A stretch of 64,000 nt of DNA from Nectonema munidae. Lineage: Eukaryota > Nematomorpha > Nectonematoida > Nectonematidae. Positions within the stretch are counted from its first letter, which is position 1; the number at the start of each line of letters is the position of its first letter. The DNA is taken from NCBI GenBank assembly GCA_030549495.1, contig JAUIRK010001052.1, positions 1,612,001-1,676,000 on the forward strand, read 5' to 3'. A program made the translations under genes and the position numbers. Positions 11,709 through 24,159 of this stretch are shown one piece after another. The notes under the pieces were generated by a model. The model was given only the letters and a program-made list of their open reading frames with translations. It had not been told where the DNA came from and searched no databases.

Positions 11709-14700
11709 AAAGTTAAATATAAAGTTATGTATATTTTGAAGGTAAAATGTGAAAAGTAAATAGTTAGAAAAACAAATAGTTTCACATTCTACCTTTAAAA
11801 TATTCATTACTAATTTTGATAAAGGAGTTCATACTGAGAAATTAGTTAGTTATAAATAAAACAAATTCTTCAATTTTTCGACATTTTGTTTTACATTGCA
11901 TAATATAAAATATGAGTATATCTGTCAAATATATAATTTCCAAATATTATAAATACAGTATTCATTATATTTCATATTTATTTATGCTACGAATTATGAT
12001 ACACTTCAAATAAGTGTAACTAGATTTTAATTTTCTCAAAATTTTGCAGTAAAACTAAAATATAAGGAATTAGAGTTAATCAAATTGCCAAGGAAGTTAT
12101 GTTTTTGCAATCTCAACCTATATATTTGTATGGTTTATCTTTATTTATAGTTATTTTGTTAAGTCGTATTTATGCAAATATTCTAAAATAAAATGTTTTA
12201 AAGTTAAAGACAGCTGAAATAGAAATATTTGTGCCACAAAGTTTTCAAATTTCAACAAATGTGCAGCAGTGTTAAGGAAAGTTTGGAACCACTGAATCAG
12301 CATATCAAGCATTTGTGTATATATTTTTCATTAAATCTTTAGTTGTAATGCGTTTCCAACAATTGATTTATCTTATGCAAAATATTAAACATTGTAAAAT
12401 AGAAAAGTAACATACAACATGCTACTTTTAAAATGGTAAAAAAATAAATGTAAAGTATTTTTACTTTTAATTTTACCTTATAATGTTCAAGTAATTTTCT
12501 TTCGATAATAATCGGATACTATCGGGGCCTGCAATTTGTATTCTTTGAATGATGCTTGATTCACTGATTTAAGGACAAATCACGAAAGGAGACCACTTCA
12601 AACTTAGTATGAATCATCTTATTACTCTTTTGATCAATGAAGATATTTTTGGGTAATTTTTGGAGCGAAATCCCTTTTAAATATGTTGCCAACATCATCG
12701 GAAACGCTCAAGAGGGGATAGATATTTGAGTTCAATTTTTCATATACCAAAACGATTTGCATTTATATATTCCACCAAAAAAATCTATATTCTAAGCATA
12801 ATTATAATTGATTTCAAAAATTCTGATCATGCAAAAAAGAAAATCATTTGACATGCAAATGAAATTATAGAGGGGGGAGGGGGGTATTGACAATCGAAAC
12901 ATATGTTTGACACAGGGGTTAACATCTTCAAAAAAATTTATGGGCTGGCAATATTTTTATATATAAAATATTTAAAAAGTTTGTTCAAAAGCCCTTCTGT
13001 GTCACTTCGTTTGGAAAAGAGAAAATGTGGTCTAATTAAAATTGAAAAAGAATTTACATAGTTATTTCACCATAATTTCACAGAATAAAGGAATTTTGTG
13101 AGTCAAGTATTCTGTTTCACAGTAATCAATCAATAAGGATGTTTTTATATGTAAAAAGAGTGTGCAAAAATACGAATCTTCAATAAATGAAGATCAATTG
13201 ATTTTAGTTTAATCATTTTTAAACGATTAAAAGATCTTCCTCAAGGTTGATAAACTCATCAATGTCAGTATTAAAATATTTGATGTGAAATTATTAATCA
13301 TATTGAATTCTGTGTTCACTGGTTTATTGATGTTTTTCATGTTTAAAAGTTTTTCTTTTTAAAATAATAAAAAAAACAGTCATTGATTACACTTACCTTA
13401 ATTGATTTGTCACATGGTAAACTATAAATTTCCAAATGATGACAGTCAACCAAATTATTGATACTATAAAGAAGATACTCAGAAGTATTTTGGATGAAAT
13501 ATGCATAATAATGTCTCTAAAAAACTTAACCGACAGCGACAACAAAGAAAGTGAGTTCCTCGTTCAAAAAAAAAACAATACAATATAAAGATGATTTGAG
13601 ATAAAGAATTTCCATATGTAATTACATTGTTGCTGCATTAGAGTCTCAGATTTGTAACACTCAATCTTCCCCTTTTATGCATAAAACAATATGCTTTATT
13701 TTTGAAAAAATTCCAGAAAATAAATTTCTGAAAAGTTTTTTCTTCAATGTCCAAAAAATTTGAAGAATTAATGAACATGGATTGGTAATATTGGTAATGA
13801 TTAGAGATAAAAAAAAGTTGCTTTATAAATCTATCATAAATTGACCCAAAAAACTTATTCTTTAATCACTTTTTCCAATTAATTATTAATATCATTATTG
13901 TATAAGAGAATGAAATATAAAATTTTCTCTTTTGAAAAGAAGTTATCTTTCGACAAAAATAATTTGCTAAACAATTGGAACGAAAATTATTTAAAAGTGA
14001 TATAAAAAAAATAGAATTCGATCAAAAATTAGGCAGAGGTAAACAATAACTGCAATTTAAATCCATCGTAACAAAAATCTTTCAAGAATCTAAAAATATG
14101 ATTTTTTACTAAATAACATATGGATACGTTAAAAATATTGAAGAAAATTTTTGGCGTTAAGTCACATGTGAAAACTAATTTACTGACTCGCGTAGTATTT
14201 TGAGTAATAACCAAAAGTTCGTTTATAAATTAAGACAATATTTAGCAAAGAAATCGTGCAAGTAGAATTTATCTTGTAATTTATATATTTGAGATTGATT
14301 GGCAGGTTTGATTGATTTTTATAAAAATAAATAAATAAAACCTCCACAGTTTCGCAATCAATTATTTAGTGGGTTTACTCAAGAATTTCTAAAAATATCT
14401 TTTTTAGTAAAAAAGGATCGCATTATTCTATTACATTACAATTTTAGTATAAAATATCTCGAATAAAATTTATTGATGATATATTAATACGAATAAATTT
14501 CCCGTTCGCTGAACATAAGTTATAAATGAAATGCATTGAATCACTTTTTTTGAATTAAAAGAACATACCTATTAAATACATTTGAAATTTTTGAAAGCTT
14601 TAAGTTAACTTTTAGAAATCAGCGACGTAAACTTCTAAACTTGAATTTATTGGGGGGCAAATTAATTGCATCGAAAGTAGGCGTGAAGCTAGAGAAATAC

Positions 14701-16319
14701 GAAACATTCACTCTGAATCAAAAATGCAAGGAGCTCCTAAACTTGAAGTGACGGAACTGAAATGAATCACTGAAGCAACTATCTGTGCTCAAATTTTTAT
14801 GCCTCAAATAATGTCTATCTACTCTGTGTATTGTATATATTTATTATACTATACTATACATATAAATAAAAAAATGTATAGTATCTTCATGAATTCCTAG
14901 CTGCATATATGATGGATTGAAAGAGCTCAGTATTTGTTCTTGCATTATATAACATTGACTATGGAGTTTTAGTGAATGAGAGATGTGTTTGTTATTGATT
15001 GATTCATACCTCTAACGGAGAAGAAAATAATGAATGCTTCTCATACTATTTTGCTTCTCTCTCTAATCTGTGCAAATAGCATGATTAGTGGCCATAAGTA
15101 ATGAAGTTAGTAAAGTCAACCTTTCCTAATCCAACAACCTACTTTACTAACATAACTTGTAATCATACTAATTTTTTCTCTCAGTGATGTCAAGATTTGT
15201 GTCATCATCTATAGTTAATTATAAACAAGTAAATTATTTTTAAATTATTTTTTAAACATTTAATATGCCTTTTAGAATTGAAATATACAACAACCAAATT
15301 AAAAAAATAGCGTATATAATTAGTCTTAAAACTTTGCTATGCATACCACGTTTCCTGGACATCTTTTCAATTTAAATTGGTCCATGTAGAATAAAAATTT
15401 GATAATTCTAGAATCTAGAGTAATCTACATGAACTATAGGGGTAATTAATACCTTTCTCTTCCTATAAATTTTATATGTTGTCCTTTCTTCGTCATTTCG
15501 CTTTTTTACGTAGGAATATCGGGATCGACAAGGAATATAAAACTTTTGTTGTAAGAATATAACTTGTTTTTGTGAATTTACTCATATACCAAATATTACA
15601 AGATCCAAAAAGTGAATAAAATTCAAAGTGTTTGGTATTTTGTAACCTTTGTCTTACAATTTTCGTGACGTTTTAACCATTGAAATATGGAAAATAGTTG
15701 ATTAGGAGATAATATTTTGAAATTTATTTAATGAAATGAATATTGTAGGAGACTCGAAGGCTAAAATCGAAGAGAAAAATATTATTAAGCGCTGTCCATG
15801 AGATTTCTTCTAGAGGTGACTTCGTCAACATATTATTTCATCAAAGCGAGATTTTGTTTTGAATAAATTCTTGACTCCTAACACATTTTAATTTCCCTGA
15901 ACTATCGGGTGTTCATCTAAAAGTTTATTTCTAATTAGATAGCTGTTACAAAATTCTTCTCTCCATCAAGTTCATCGAGGACAAACTCAAATAATTTTTT
16001 CTTTTTGTCTTTTCAACACAGAAAACTCTAACAAAATTATGGCTTTAATTAGCTTGTTCACATTACAATATTATGAAGTCCAATGAAACGTTTATTCAAT
16101 TAAGGAACTAAAAATTTTTGGCACGTTTTAAGTTTCTTTAGAATACTACCGATAAATGAAAATTTTCCAAATAAATTAAAATATTTTTTGTTTTGCTTGA
16201 ATTTGTTTAATTTTATTTGATTCAATTTCACCCATTTTTTGATACGATATTATAAATTTTTAACTTTCTGAGAACAGAAAGTGCTGTAGCAAACGTTGAA
16301 TATTTTTGTTTGCTGAACA
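11709..16319. other. long gene-free AT-rich stretch
   Basis: About 4.6 kb without recognised coding similarity, tandem array or transposon terminus. Open frames here are short and lysine/phenylalanine/asparagine-rich, as chance frames in AT-rich DNA are. A G-rich run occurs at 12870-12885. No promoter or RNA gene can be supported. Confidence 0.5.
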
Positions 16320-16327
16320 ATTTCGTT

Positions 16328-17154
16328 TAGAGATGTATCGGATGCGAATTTTTTTACATCTGCGGATGCGGATATTATATTTGATATCCTAGCGGATATC
16401 GAAAATAAATTTTTATGCGGGTATAAAATATTTTTAAAAAATTATATTTTATATTTTTTAGAGTATCTTCCTATTTTAATTCCTTTTTTACATTTTTTAC
16501 TGTTTTTTTAATCCATCAATGTAAACTAAAATCAGAATAATTAGAAAAATTTATTTAAAATAATCATAATTAATTACCGGTAAATTTTTTTTAAGGAATA
16601 ACAGTTTTTCTACTCTTTCCCCTAGTAATCTCTTTCTTTTGTCAGTATAAATATTCCCGGCGCTGTAGAGCTGCTTGCTTTGAATAGTGCTAGGAGGACA
16701 ACAGATAAGGTAATGACATGTAATTTTTGATAAAAATGGAAATTCTTCTTTTTTAGTTTCCCACCAATCTAAGCGTTGAGTAGCCGTGCCGTTAATTCTT
16801 TTTTCTTTTTGATACTTCGTTATTTCTTCGTTAAAAGCTTCATTATCTTCATTTTCTTTCTCGTTTTCTTCTTCACTACTAGAGTTTAGAATAGAGTCCA
16901 TAGCTTGATTCAAAGAGGTATAAACTTCATTAGCACTTTTCATTTTTTGCAGCTTTTTACTTCTATCCTACTATTATCAATCTTATCTTCATCATATAAA
17001 TTCAAAAGGAAAGTTTTTACTTTATTTGTTGTTTCAAAATTGGTGAAAAATTTACTTTTGAATCTCGGATCGAGAAAAGTAGCTATAATGTAAAAATAAA
17101 TTGCGGATGTGGATGTTAACATGAAAAAAATCCGGGATATCCGTTACATCTCTA
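16328..17154. mobile_element. truncated hAT (ZBED4-like), 827 bp, 8-bp TSD
   Basis: Termini are TAGAGATGTATCGG at the left and, in complement, TAGAGATGTAACGG at the right. ATTTCGTT flanks both ends (16320-16327 and 17155-17162). The minus strand keeps only the C-terminal third of the transposase. 17122-16940 contains ATFLDPRFKSKFF. 16943-16551 contains the dimerisation domain, with WWETKKEEFPFLSKITCHYL and SAGNIYTDKRKRLL. The BED finger and the catalytic core are absent. The usual conserved P(A/S)TS..SERLFSA motif is altered (CPPSTIQSKQLYSAG), so even the retained part is not functional. Sub-terminal copies of 'GCGGATGYGGAT' occur near both ends. Confidence 0.92.
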
Positions 17155-17162
17155 ATTTCGTT

Positions 17163-19438
17163 TCTTTTTTTGAACTTTTTAGTAAACAGCATAAACGTTG
17201 TAAGCTCACATTTCATAAGTAATTTTTTCTAGCTGTTTAATATTGAAAACTTGTTTACCCTCAGCTGAAAAATAGAACGATTGGAGTTCATTTACACACT
17301 CTATAAGTTTTAACATGATATTTAACATATAAAAAGTTTTCATCCTAAGAGTTTTATCATGATCATTCAGTTCCAGTTTTATATTAATAAATATTTTTCC
17401 ATTTGGTTAAGTTTAAAAAAAGCATAACTTGCAAACTTCGTGAATTATTTTGAAAACTAAGCTTATTCTATCATTTGCTTAAGAATAATTTAAGAAATCA
17501 TAAAATGTTCCACCTCCTGAAATGAAATCTCCATTATCAATGTATATTTTAACATTGACTTGTTTTTGTCTTCTAGATATAAGTAAAAAAACTTCTAATG
17601 TGAAAATGCAAATTTTGAATTCTTCATTTAAAAAATGTAAATTTAACCTTATGAAGAATATCAGTTCTCTTATTTATAATATATCTGTACACACGAAATT
17701 AACAAAATTAGCTAAAATATTGTGTTTTTAATGACAAATTTAAGCTCCACTTATAATAGATTGCACTAATGTTATTAAATCCTGAGGTTCATGATTTTCA
17801 ACGATGCTCATAGGTCATGAGCAGTTTCAGTCTAAAATTGTGCATACTTTGCCCAGATTGGGGTGGGATAGAAGGAGTTTGACTGACAGTGATTATGAGA
17901 TAGAAAAATGATTGTTGGGCCAGTAAGGAGGAATATGAGGGGTTTCGCGTTTAGTATCATATGTATGTCACCTTACCAGAAATAAAAATTTACCTCCTAA
18001 ACCTCGAAATGTGTTAATTGATGATTTGCAATACGAATTTACTTTATTTTTATGGAAATCTTTTTTTAATGTTTTATGATCAGTAGGCATGCCGGTCTAT
18101 TTCCTCTGAAACGCTCCTTCAACTTATTTTGCAGGGTTTTTTATCGTGACATTTTCAGACTTTTTCTATGGAATAATTGCTTAAAGTTGTTTTTAGATAT
18201 AATTAGATATACGCATTGCGAATAGAAGTTTAATTTCTCCTTTGTAGATAAAAGAAAATTTTCTTCTATATGCCTTAACTTTCCTTTTATTACTGTTCCA
18301 AGGGTTCACTGATGATGTGACAGACTTTATTTATTTCTTTTCATCAATATATATAATGATTATTTTGATTTCTACGCTTAAAGAACAAAAACTTTTACTC
18401 AGAGAAAACAACTCCACACTTATCATATATATTGACTATTTTAAAACTACAGACACTTCATCCTTTCATGATTATTTTAGTTTGTTGTGTGTTTGCCTAT
18501 TCTTTGATATATTCTTTGATATATGCTGTTATTCTTCGTACTGAAGCTCGTAACCGTGCATATTTCGCCAACATTTCACCGCCTAAATTATTTTTTGAGT
18601 GTATGCGCATCAAGTGGCATATAAATTTAAGGTTTATTTTTTAAATAAATATATTTTTAGCTATTAATGCAAGGAAAACCCGATATAACAAATTTCTCGC
18701 GACCTTTGGATTTAATTCGCTATAATCTAAATTCATTTATTTTAACCAAATTCAAAAGTAATATCACGTGAATAAACGTTATAATGTTCAAGTAAAAATC
18801 TTATTCCATCAAATAAGTACATTATAGTTTTTTTTAAAACTACATTTTTCTTTTTTTTTGTACTAATAATTTTATTTTCTAATCCCTATAAACACGTATT
18901 TGGTTTTGCAATGAAAGCAATTAAATTGTTTCAAAACGCTCATCACATTCATCCATGTGATTTTTGTCAAAATTAACTTTAATTTGTGATCATACGTTTC
19001 GTCCCTGGATCATTATCGTTAGATAAATTCGAACAGACATTGCCTCCCCGTTCGATTCTTTGAAAGTTTATTTGGTAACAGCCTTTTCGTTGAAAGAGTA
19101 TTAAACAGTTAAAATCTATGAGCTTTTTATAATGTTAAACAGCCAACGAGGTAATTTCTTAATTAAAAGCTATTAAAGAAAGGAGGAAACGTTCTGGCAC
19201 CTCACAATTGTCCATTGTAGTGAATTCAAAGTTTATACTAGCTTTGTTTTTTCTTTTGTCTCGTCTTTATTATCATCAAAAACCTCATGATGATCACTTT
19301 AATGTATTTAATATTTATAAATTAATTTAAAAGAGTTTATATTGTCTATTAGAAATTTTAATTTTTTTTAACTTTTTTTTGCGTCTCATAATTTTTACTC
19401 TCCAATAATACTAAAATAACTATATATATAATAATACT
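17163..19438. other. gene-free AT-rich stretch
   Basis: No coding similarity or repeat structure was recognised. Short open frames such as 18317-18544 and 18432-18644 are hydrophobic or lysine-rich, overlap one another, and have no known relatives. Confidence 0.5.
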
Positions 19439-19440
19439 TA

Positions 19441-20836
19441 CCGTATTTCACCACGTATAATGCGCACTTTTTTAACTACAAATTCGCCTTTATAATAACT
19501 CAGCGTATTATACACGGAAACTATTTATTGATGATTTTAAAATATAAGAAATAAGTTTGAAACACAACATGAAAAACAAGTATTTATTGATGAACACATG
19601 CTAATATATGTTTAATTCACAGCTTTCAGAATTGCTATCACGATTAGAATTGTTGAAAAGATCTTCAGCTTGCTCTGTCGACAGCATATCTTCATAAAAC
19701 AAGTCAGCATCAGAGTTTTCTAGATCCTCATCATACGTTTTTCTTCCTTCTCCGTAATCTGTCCATAAAATATCATCTTCTGTTCCTTCCATAGCATTTG
19801 AGATTGAGCAACGTTTAAATGAATTTATAATGATTATAATGATAGGATTTAACTCATCCCATGCTTCTTTTACCCATTGAGCCACAGTTATTAAATCAGG
19901 AGCACGAGTGCGACCACCTTCTGTGTATGATTTTTTTCCATGTTGCATCAATTCTTGCCATTTTGTTTTGAGGAGTGACTTCATAGGATGATTAATTCCT
20001 ACGTCTATGGGCAAAAGTATTGACGTCATACCTCCTGGAATGACAATAACATCTGTTTTGTGATGTTTATGTAAATGCTTTAAAAATTGGGGATTTCTGT
20101 GACACTTAAAAGCATCAAGAATAAGCAAGCTAATTTTATTTTTTAGCAACCCTCCAACACGTTTTGCCCATACAACATCGGCCCAATCTTTCATTAATTC
20201 ATCATTCATCCATCCTTTTGATTGGAAGCGCACGGTAACACCACTTGGAAACTTAGTTGCCTTAGGCACTTTTTTTCTTTTGAATACAATATAAGGGGGA
20301 AGTTTTGTGCCATCAGACATGCATGTCAGCATCACTGTAAATCTGCTCTTTTCGTGACCTGTAGAAAGAATGGCTATGTTAGACACCCCTTTTTTTTCAA
20401 TAGTATAGCTTGACGGGATATCAAAGGTAAGAGGCGTTTGATCAGCATTACCAATTAATGACAGAGGTGGGTTCAGTTCTTTACGTCGCTTGATGAGAAA
20501 TCGTTGAAATGCTGTAATCTTTTGTTCGTAGTCATCAGGTAGTTTTTGCGCGATATGGGTTCTCCGACGCATCGATAACTTGTGACGCGCCATAAACCTA
20601 TAACACCAGTTACTTGAGGCCTTAAAATTCTTCAGATCGAGTTGTTTAGCAATTGTTTTGCTTTAATGCGTACTTGAATTGTATTCAATGCAAAACCCTT
20701 TTCACGAGACTCAGATAGAATTTTTCTCTCTATCAAAATGTCGATGCGTATTATACATAGATATAAGGAATTTCGTTCTTTTTTAAAAACTAAATAATAA
20801 GTGCGTATTATACACGGGTGCGCACTATACGTGGGG
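19441..20836. mobile_element. pogo-superfamily DNA transposon, 1396 bp, TA-flanked
   Basis: The left end reads CCGTATTTCACCACGTATAA after a TA (19439-19440). The right end, in complement, reads CCCCACGTATAGTGCGCAC and is followed by TA (20837-20838). The ends share CCACGTATARTGCGCAC. Extra internal copies of GCGTATTATACACGG lie just inside both ends (about 19503-19519, 20747-20755 and 20802-20818), giving repeated sub-terminal sites. TA duplication, repeated ends and a DDE_1 gene on the minus strand fit Tc1/mariner-pogo. At 1.4 kb it is shorter than a full-length pogo element because the N-terminal coding part is missing. Confidence 0.88.
19601..20750 (-). pseudogene. pogo/Tigger DDE_1 transposase, 330-codon open frame plus shifted N-terminus
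   Basis: The longest frame in the window (20593-19601, 330 codons) encodes the catalytic core of a pogo transposase. Three aspartates are in place: D51 in GNADQTPLTFD, D160 in LLILDAFKCH and D197 in SILLPIDVGI. Typical flanks are RFTVMLTCMSDGTKLPPYIVF, IPGGMTS, and the tail SFKRCSISNAMEGTEDDILW followed by an acidic end. The Met at 20593 is not the true start. In another frame, 20650-20594 reads KNFKASSNWCYRF, the end of the CENP-B-type helix-turn-helix. Further up (about 20745-20650) lies ERKILSESREKGFALNTIQV. One frameshift near 20655 separates these two parts, and the first helix-turn-helix is missing. An ILNPIIIIIIN run (residues about 248-257) looks like a small repeat expansion. The core is nearly intact, but the gene is not complete. 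Confidence 0.88.
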
Positions 20837-20838
20837 TA

Positions 20839-21249
20839 ATCAAATTATTATATATTTTTTTAACTTTAAAGGTTAAAAAATAAACAAATTTTTATTCCAG
20901 CGAAAATTTTAATATAAAATAAGCATTTTACTCTTTTTTTTAACGCCATCTACAAAACAGCGTAAAAAAACATTTACATGCAATATACGTGACAAAAATC
21001 ACAATTTTTACAAATTAAAAGAAAAAAAAAATTAAAAAAATCATATTTTTTCACATTCAATAAAAATAAATATTGTATGGACTTTTGGCAAATTTTACAT
21101 TTTTGTTTTGCTGTTTTCTCGGTTTGCAGTTAAAAACAAAAAGTAGCATCTTACAATTGATGACGTGGTTGATTCATACGATTTGTTGAACACATAACAA
21201 GATAAAATAATTTATAAAATAATTTTCGTAACAATGCGAGTTTATCATT
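20839..21249. other. AT-rich spacer
   Basis: No gene or repeat was recognised. It separates the pogo element from the piggyBac relic. Confidence 0.5.
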
Positions 21250-22062
21250 ATCACATAGCCGCATTGATTATTTCAGTGAGGAGAAAAGCCAAACTTCTGA
21301 TAAAAGACTTCTTCCACCTTTTCTAGCATCAAGGTGCATGTTTGTTTTTATTATGATCCAGCTATTACTAGCCACATTATCCATGAAGTTTTTATAGATT
21401 ACCATCGGCCATCTTTTAAATGCTCTATAATCTCTAGCCATTTTATTGAAAATGTCAAACCCACCTCTATATTTTTTATAATCTAAAATAGTTTGTAGTT
21501 TCTTTTTATCCCCGATTGGTTCAATCTATGAAAAGTATTTGTGGACAAAATATAGACATGTCTGAAGTTTTTTAGAATGCTTTCTCGGGATGTAAATGCT
21601 CACGGAGGCATAATCTTTACACAAAAATCTACTCTCATACTCAAGTGTTTGATATTTTGCCTAAACATATAGCTCATGTGACATGAAGAACCTATCTACA
21701 TAAATTCAAGTATGTTAGAAGCGGTCACTAATCTTTTTACAATAGTGATTTAAAATATTCTCTTTCATTCAGACCGGCAGCATAAACTTCACTAGCAAAG
21801 ACATACAAGTTTCTTATAAGACTTGTGTTGAAAAATAGACTAAAAATTTTTAAAGGATCAATAAGAATTTTTGAGTTCTCTCTAAGACCAGGGCGACAAA
21901 ACACCGTTACGTATATTTGCTGACAGAGAGTCTTCACGGTTGTGTCTGTTGGGTAACCAAAAATATTCAGTCCCATCAGGGGCCCCAAGAGAATCTGCTG
22001 AAGAATCTTTGCTTCCATTACTATTTGAACCCATAATTTCAAAATCGCTATCGCTATAGGTC
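21250..22062 (-). pseudogene. internally deleted piggyBac transposase (second family member)
   Basis: The minus-strand start (about 22062-21880) encodes an acidic N-terminal region, SDSDFEIMGSNSNGSKDSSA followed by SLGAPDGTEYF. It aligns by eye with the N-terminus of the intron-bearing piggyBac at 62.8 kb (SDAYGGTDVEIF...SLVAPHGTKYF). After 'DPLKIFSLFFNTSLIRN' (about 21850-21800) the frame jumps straight to LYVFASEVYAAGLNEREYFK, which in the copy at 28.8-29.4 kb lies well inside the DDE domain. The first catalytic block is therefore deleted. The remainder to about 21290 reads in several frames and matches the copy at 28.4-29.0 kb, including the segment before the Cys-rich tail. The start is replaced by, or fused to, the 42-bp minisatellite. 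Confidence 0.75.
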
Positions 22063-22375
22063 TTCGGACATTTCGCCCCATTATTTTCATAAGACAGTTC
22101 GTGCCATGGACAATTCGCCCCATTATTTTCATAAGACAGTTCGTCCCATGGACAATTCGCCTCATTATTTTCATAAGACATTTTGTCTCATGGAGAATTC
22201 GCCCCATTATTTTCATAAGATATTTTGTCTCATGGACAATTTGCCTCACTATTTTCATAAAACAATTTGCCTTATAATTTTCATAAGACGATTTGCCTTA
22301 TATATTACTTATATATTAATGGCTCAATTTGCCCCATTATTTTTATAAGAGAATGCGCTCTATTATTTTTACAAA
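22063..22375. repeat. 42-bp minisatellite joined in frame to the piggyBac N-terminus
   Basis: About five to six units of 42 bp, cores like CCCCATTATTTTCATAAGAC, decaying toward the right. On the minus strand 42 bp equals 14 codons, giving repeats of SYENNGANCPWHEL that run in frame into the piggyBac acidic N-terminus. A related motif, GTCGACAGACATTT(C/G)GCC, sits at about 22483-22500 and again near 53332. No start codon context shows that it is translated. Confidence 0.85.
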
Positions 22376-22748
22376 ACCTCTAGTAATTTAATAGAGATAA
22401 AATAAACAAGAATATAAATTTTTTTAATAATTTTCCACATGTAATAAACAAAGATGGAAGAAACAAATAGAATATGAGACAATTTGTCTATGGGGCGAAA
22501 TGTCTGTCGACCTTGCTATACACATCGGATCCAATATATTCACTTTCATTTATGGAACAAAAAGAAATTAAAATATTATATTTAATTAAAAAATATTAAA
22601 TAAAATTATAATTTAATTTTCTATTGATATATCAATCATTTTGCAAAGATTATTTTAATTTAAAACATGAAATATTCTTAGACCTACTTTATTTTCAAAT
22701 GGTAATTACTGAAAAATAGGTAGATATTATTTGAATGTTTGTATTGAA
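22376..22748. other. AT-rich spacer
   Basis: No gene. At 22480-22500, one complement-strand copy of the GACATTTCGCC motif echoes the neighbouring minisatellite. Confidence 0.5.
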
Positions 22749-22756
22749 CACAATTA

Positions 22757-22907
22757 CAGTGGCGTAGCCAGAGAGGGGCAAGCGGGCAGTGCCCCCCTCC
22801 AAATACCTTTTCTGCCCCCCCCCCCTCCCAAATAATTTTATTTCCAATATGCTTGCCCCCTAAATTCCTTGCATGCCCCCAACTTCCATTTTTTGGCTAC
22901 GCCACTG
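22757..22907. mobile_element. hAT MITE, 151 bp, perfect TIR and TSD
   Basis: Perfect 14-bp inverted ends, CAGTGGCGTAGCCA and TGGCTACGCCACTG, flanked by CACAATTA on both sides (22749-22756 and 22908-22915). The interior is G/C-run rich (GCCCCCC, CCCCCCCCCC) and does not code. The terminus is identical to that of the deleted hAT at 11024, so both belong to one family. The intact ends suggest recent insertion. Confidence 0.96.
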
Positions 22908-22915
22908 CACAATTA

Positions 22916-24159
22916 TATTACATCAATTATATTGATGATTAATTTCCGAACTTGCTACTGTATTCTAATTAATGATTGTATCTTCTATATATAATATGAT
23001 TTATTTCATTTATATTATATGTATATTCCATTCGAATTCACATCTCTTCTATACTATACACTGTATACTAAACATACATGTTGTTTTCTTGAATAGTATG
23101 AATTTTGTTGAATAAACGCTAGCTAGCATAGATGTTCTATTTTAGCAAAAATAAAATCTTGATTTATTTATTTTTTTTGGTTCAATCTACAGTTCCATTT
23201 GAATGTTTTTCTAATGTCTTTAAAGGGGCAATTTCAGCATCTTCATCAGGTTACTGCTACATTTCCAGTCAACGACAAATATAGTTGATTTCCTTTTGTC
23301 TTTTCGTGCCAGGATTGCATTTTCTTAAACCGCTACCAAATGCGTAATGACTTTTATATACTTCATTTGAGTTAAAACAATTTTTGCTTAAACATGGAAA
23401 TGCTTAGAGCATACTACGTGATATCATCCAAGATGCAACAGTAGTAACGCTACAATGACGTTATTTGAAATTCTGTCGTATTAGATGTAGCGTGCCTAAA
23501 CGCTTAGCAAGATGTTTTATCCAATTCCTTTATACAATCGGCTAACTTTTTGCACCGCTAGTAATGACGCTCCCAATGAGTGTATGATTACTTTTGAAAA
23601 ACGCTCTTCTTCAGGTACTGGCATTACTCATTGTTACTATTTCTTGAGCGGGAGTTAATGTGATATTTGGTGTTTGTATTGAACATGGTTTGCATGTTTA
23701 CAATTGTTTTCTAATGATGATTGTTTTATAATGTTCCTGGAATATTTGCAGGATTGCATCTGACGGAATTTGCAAGCTTAATACGGTAATCTAATTATTA
23801 TGATTGTATTTAAATTGCTTGTATGTTGCATTTTAATTGACATCTTGTGAAAATTTTACACTATATATTAAACACGCATTTTGTTTTCCCTATTGCACAC
23901 GTTTTCTTCTAGCGTTTACAACATTATATTAATTATTATAAATGTATTATTTTTATGAAAAGTTTAAATTTAATTATTTAAATTCAAATAGAATATTAAA
24001 ATAGTTACTTTTAGACATTAAATGTAGGCAATAATCAATATTTTTTATCATAAATAATGAACAAAATAGGTGGGCTGGCAAAAACGCGGGAGATAATAAA
24101 ACTAAACTATATATATAATATTCAATTGTCAAACTTTGCTTAATTTCATCTAAATATAT
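22916..24159. other. no recognised gene
   Basis: AT-rich. Parts of about 22735-23100 and 23670-23950 look loosely alike (both contain 'TGTTTGTATTGAACA' followed by similar AT-rich text), perhaps an old duplication. Nothing firmer can be said. Confidence 0.35.

Noticed and set aside
11475-11807. 110-codon minus-strand gene with a Pro/Cys-rich segment
   Set aside because: The Pro-rich part is the G-run of the hAT end read in complement, and it crosses the hAT border and target duplication.
21737-22258. 173-codon minus-strand gene
   Set aside because: Its first half is the 42-bp minisatellite in a different frame; only the last part (LYVFASEVYAAGLNEREYFK) is a genuine piggyBac fragment, already annotated.
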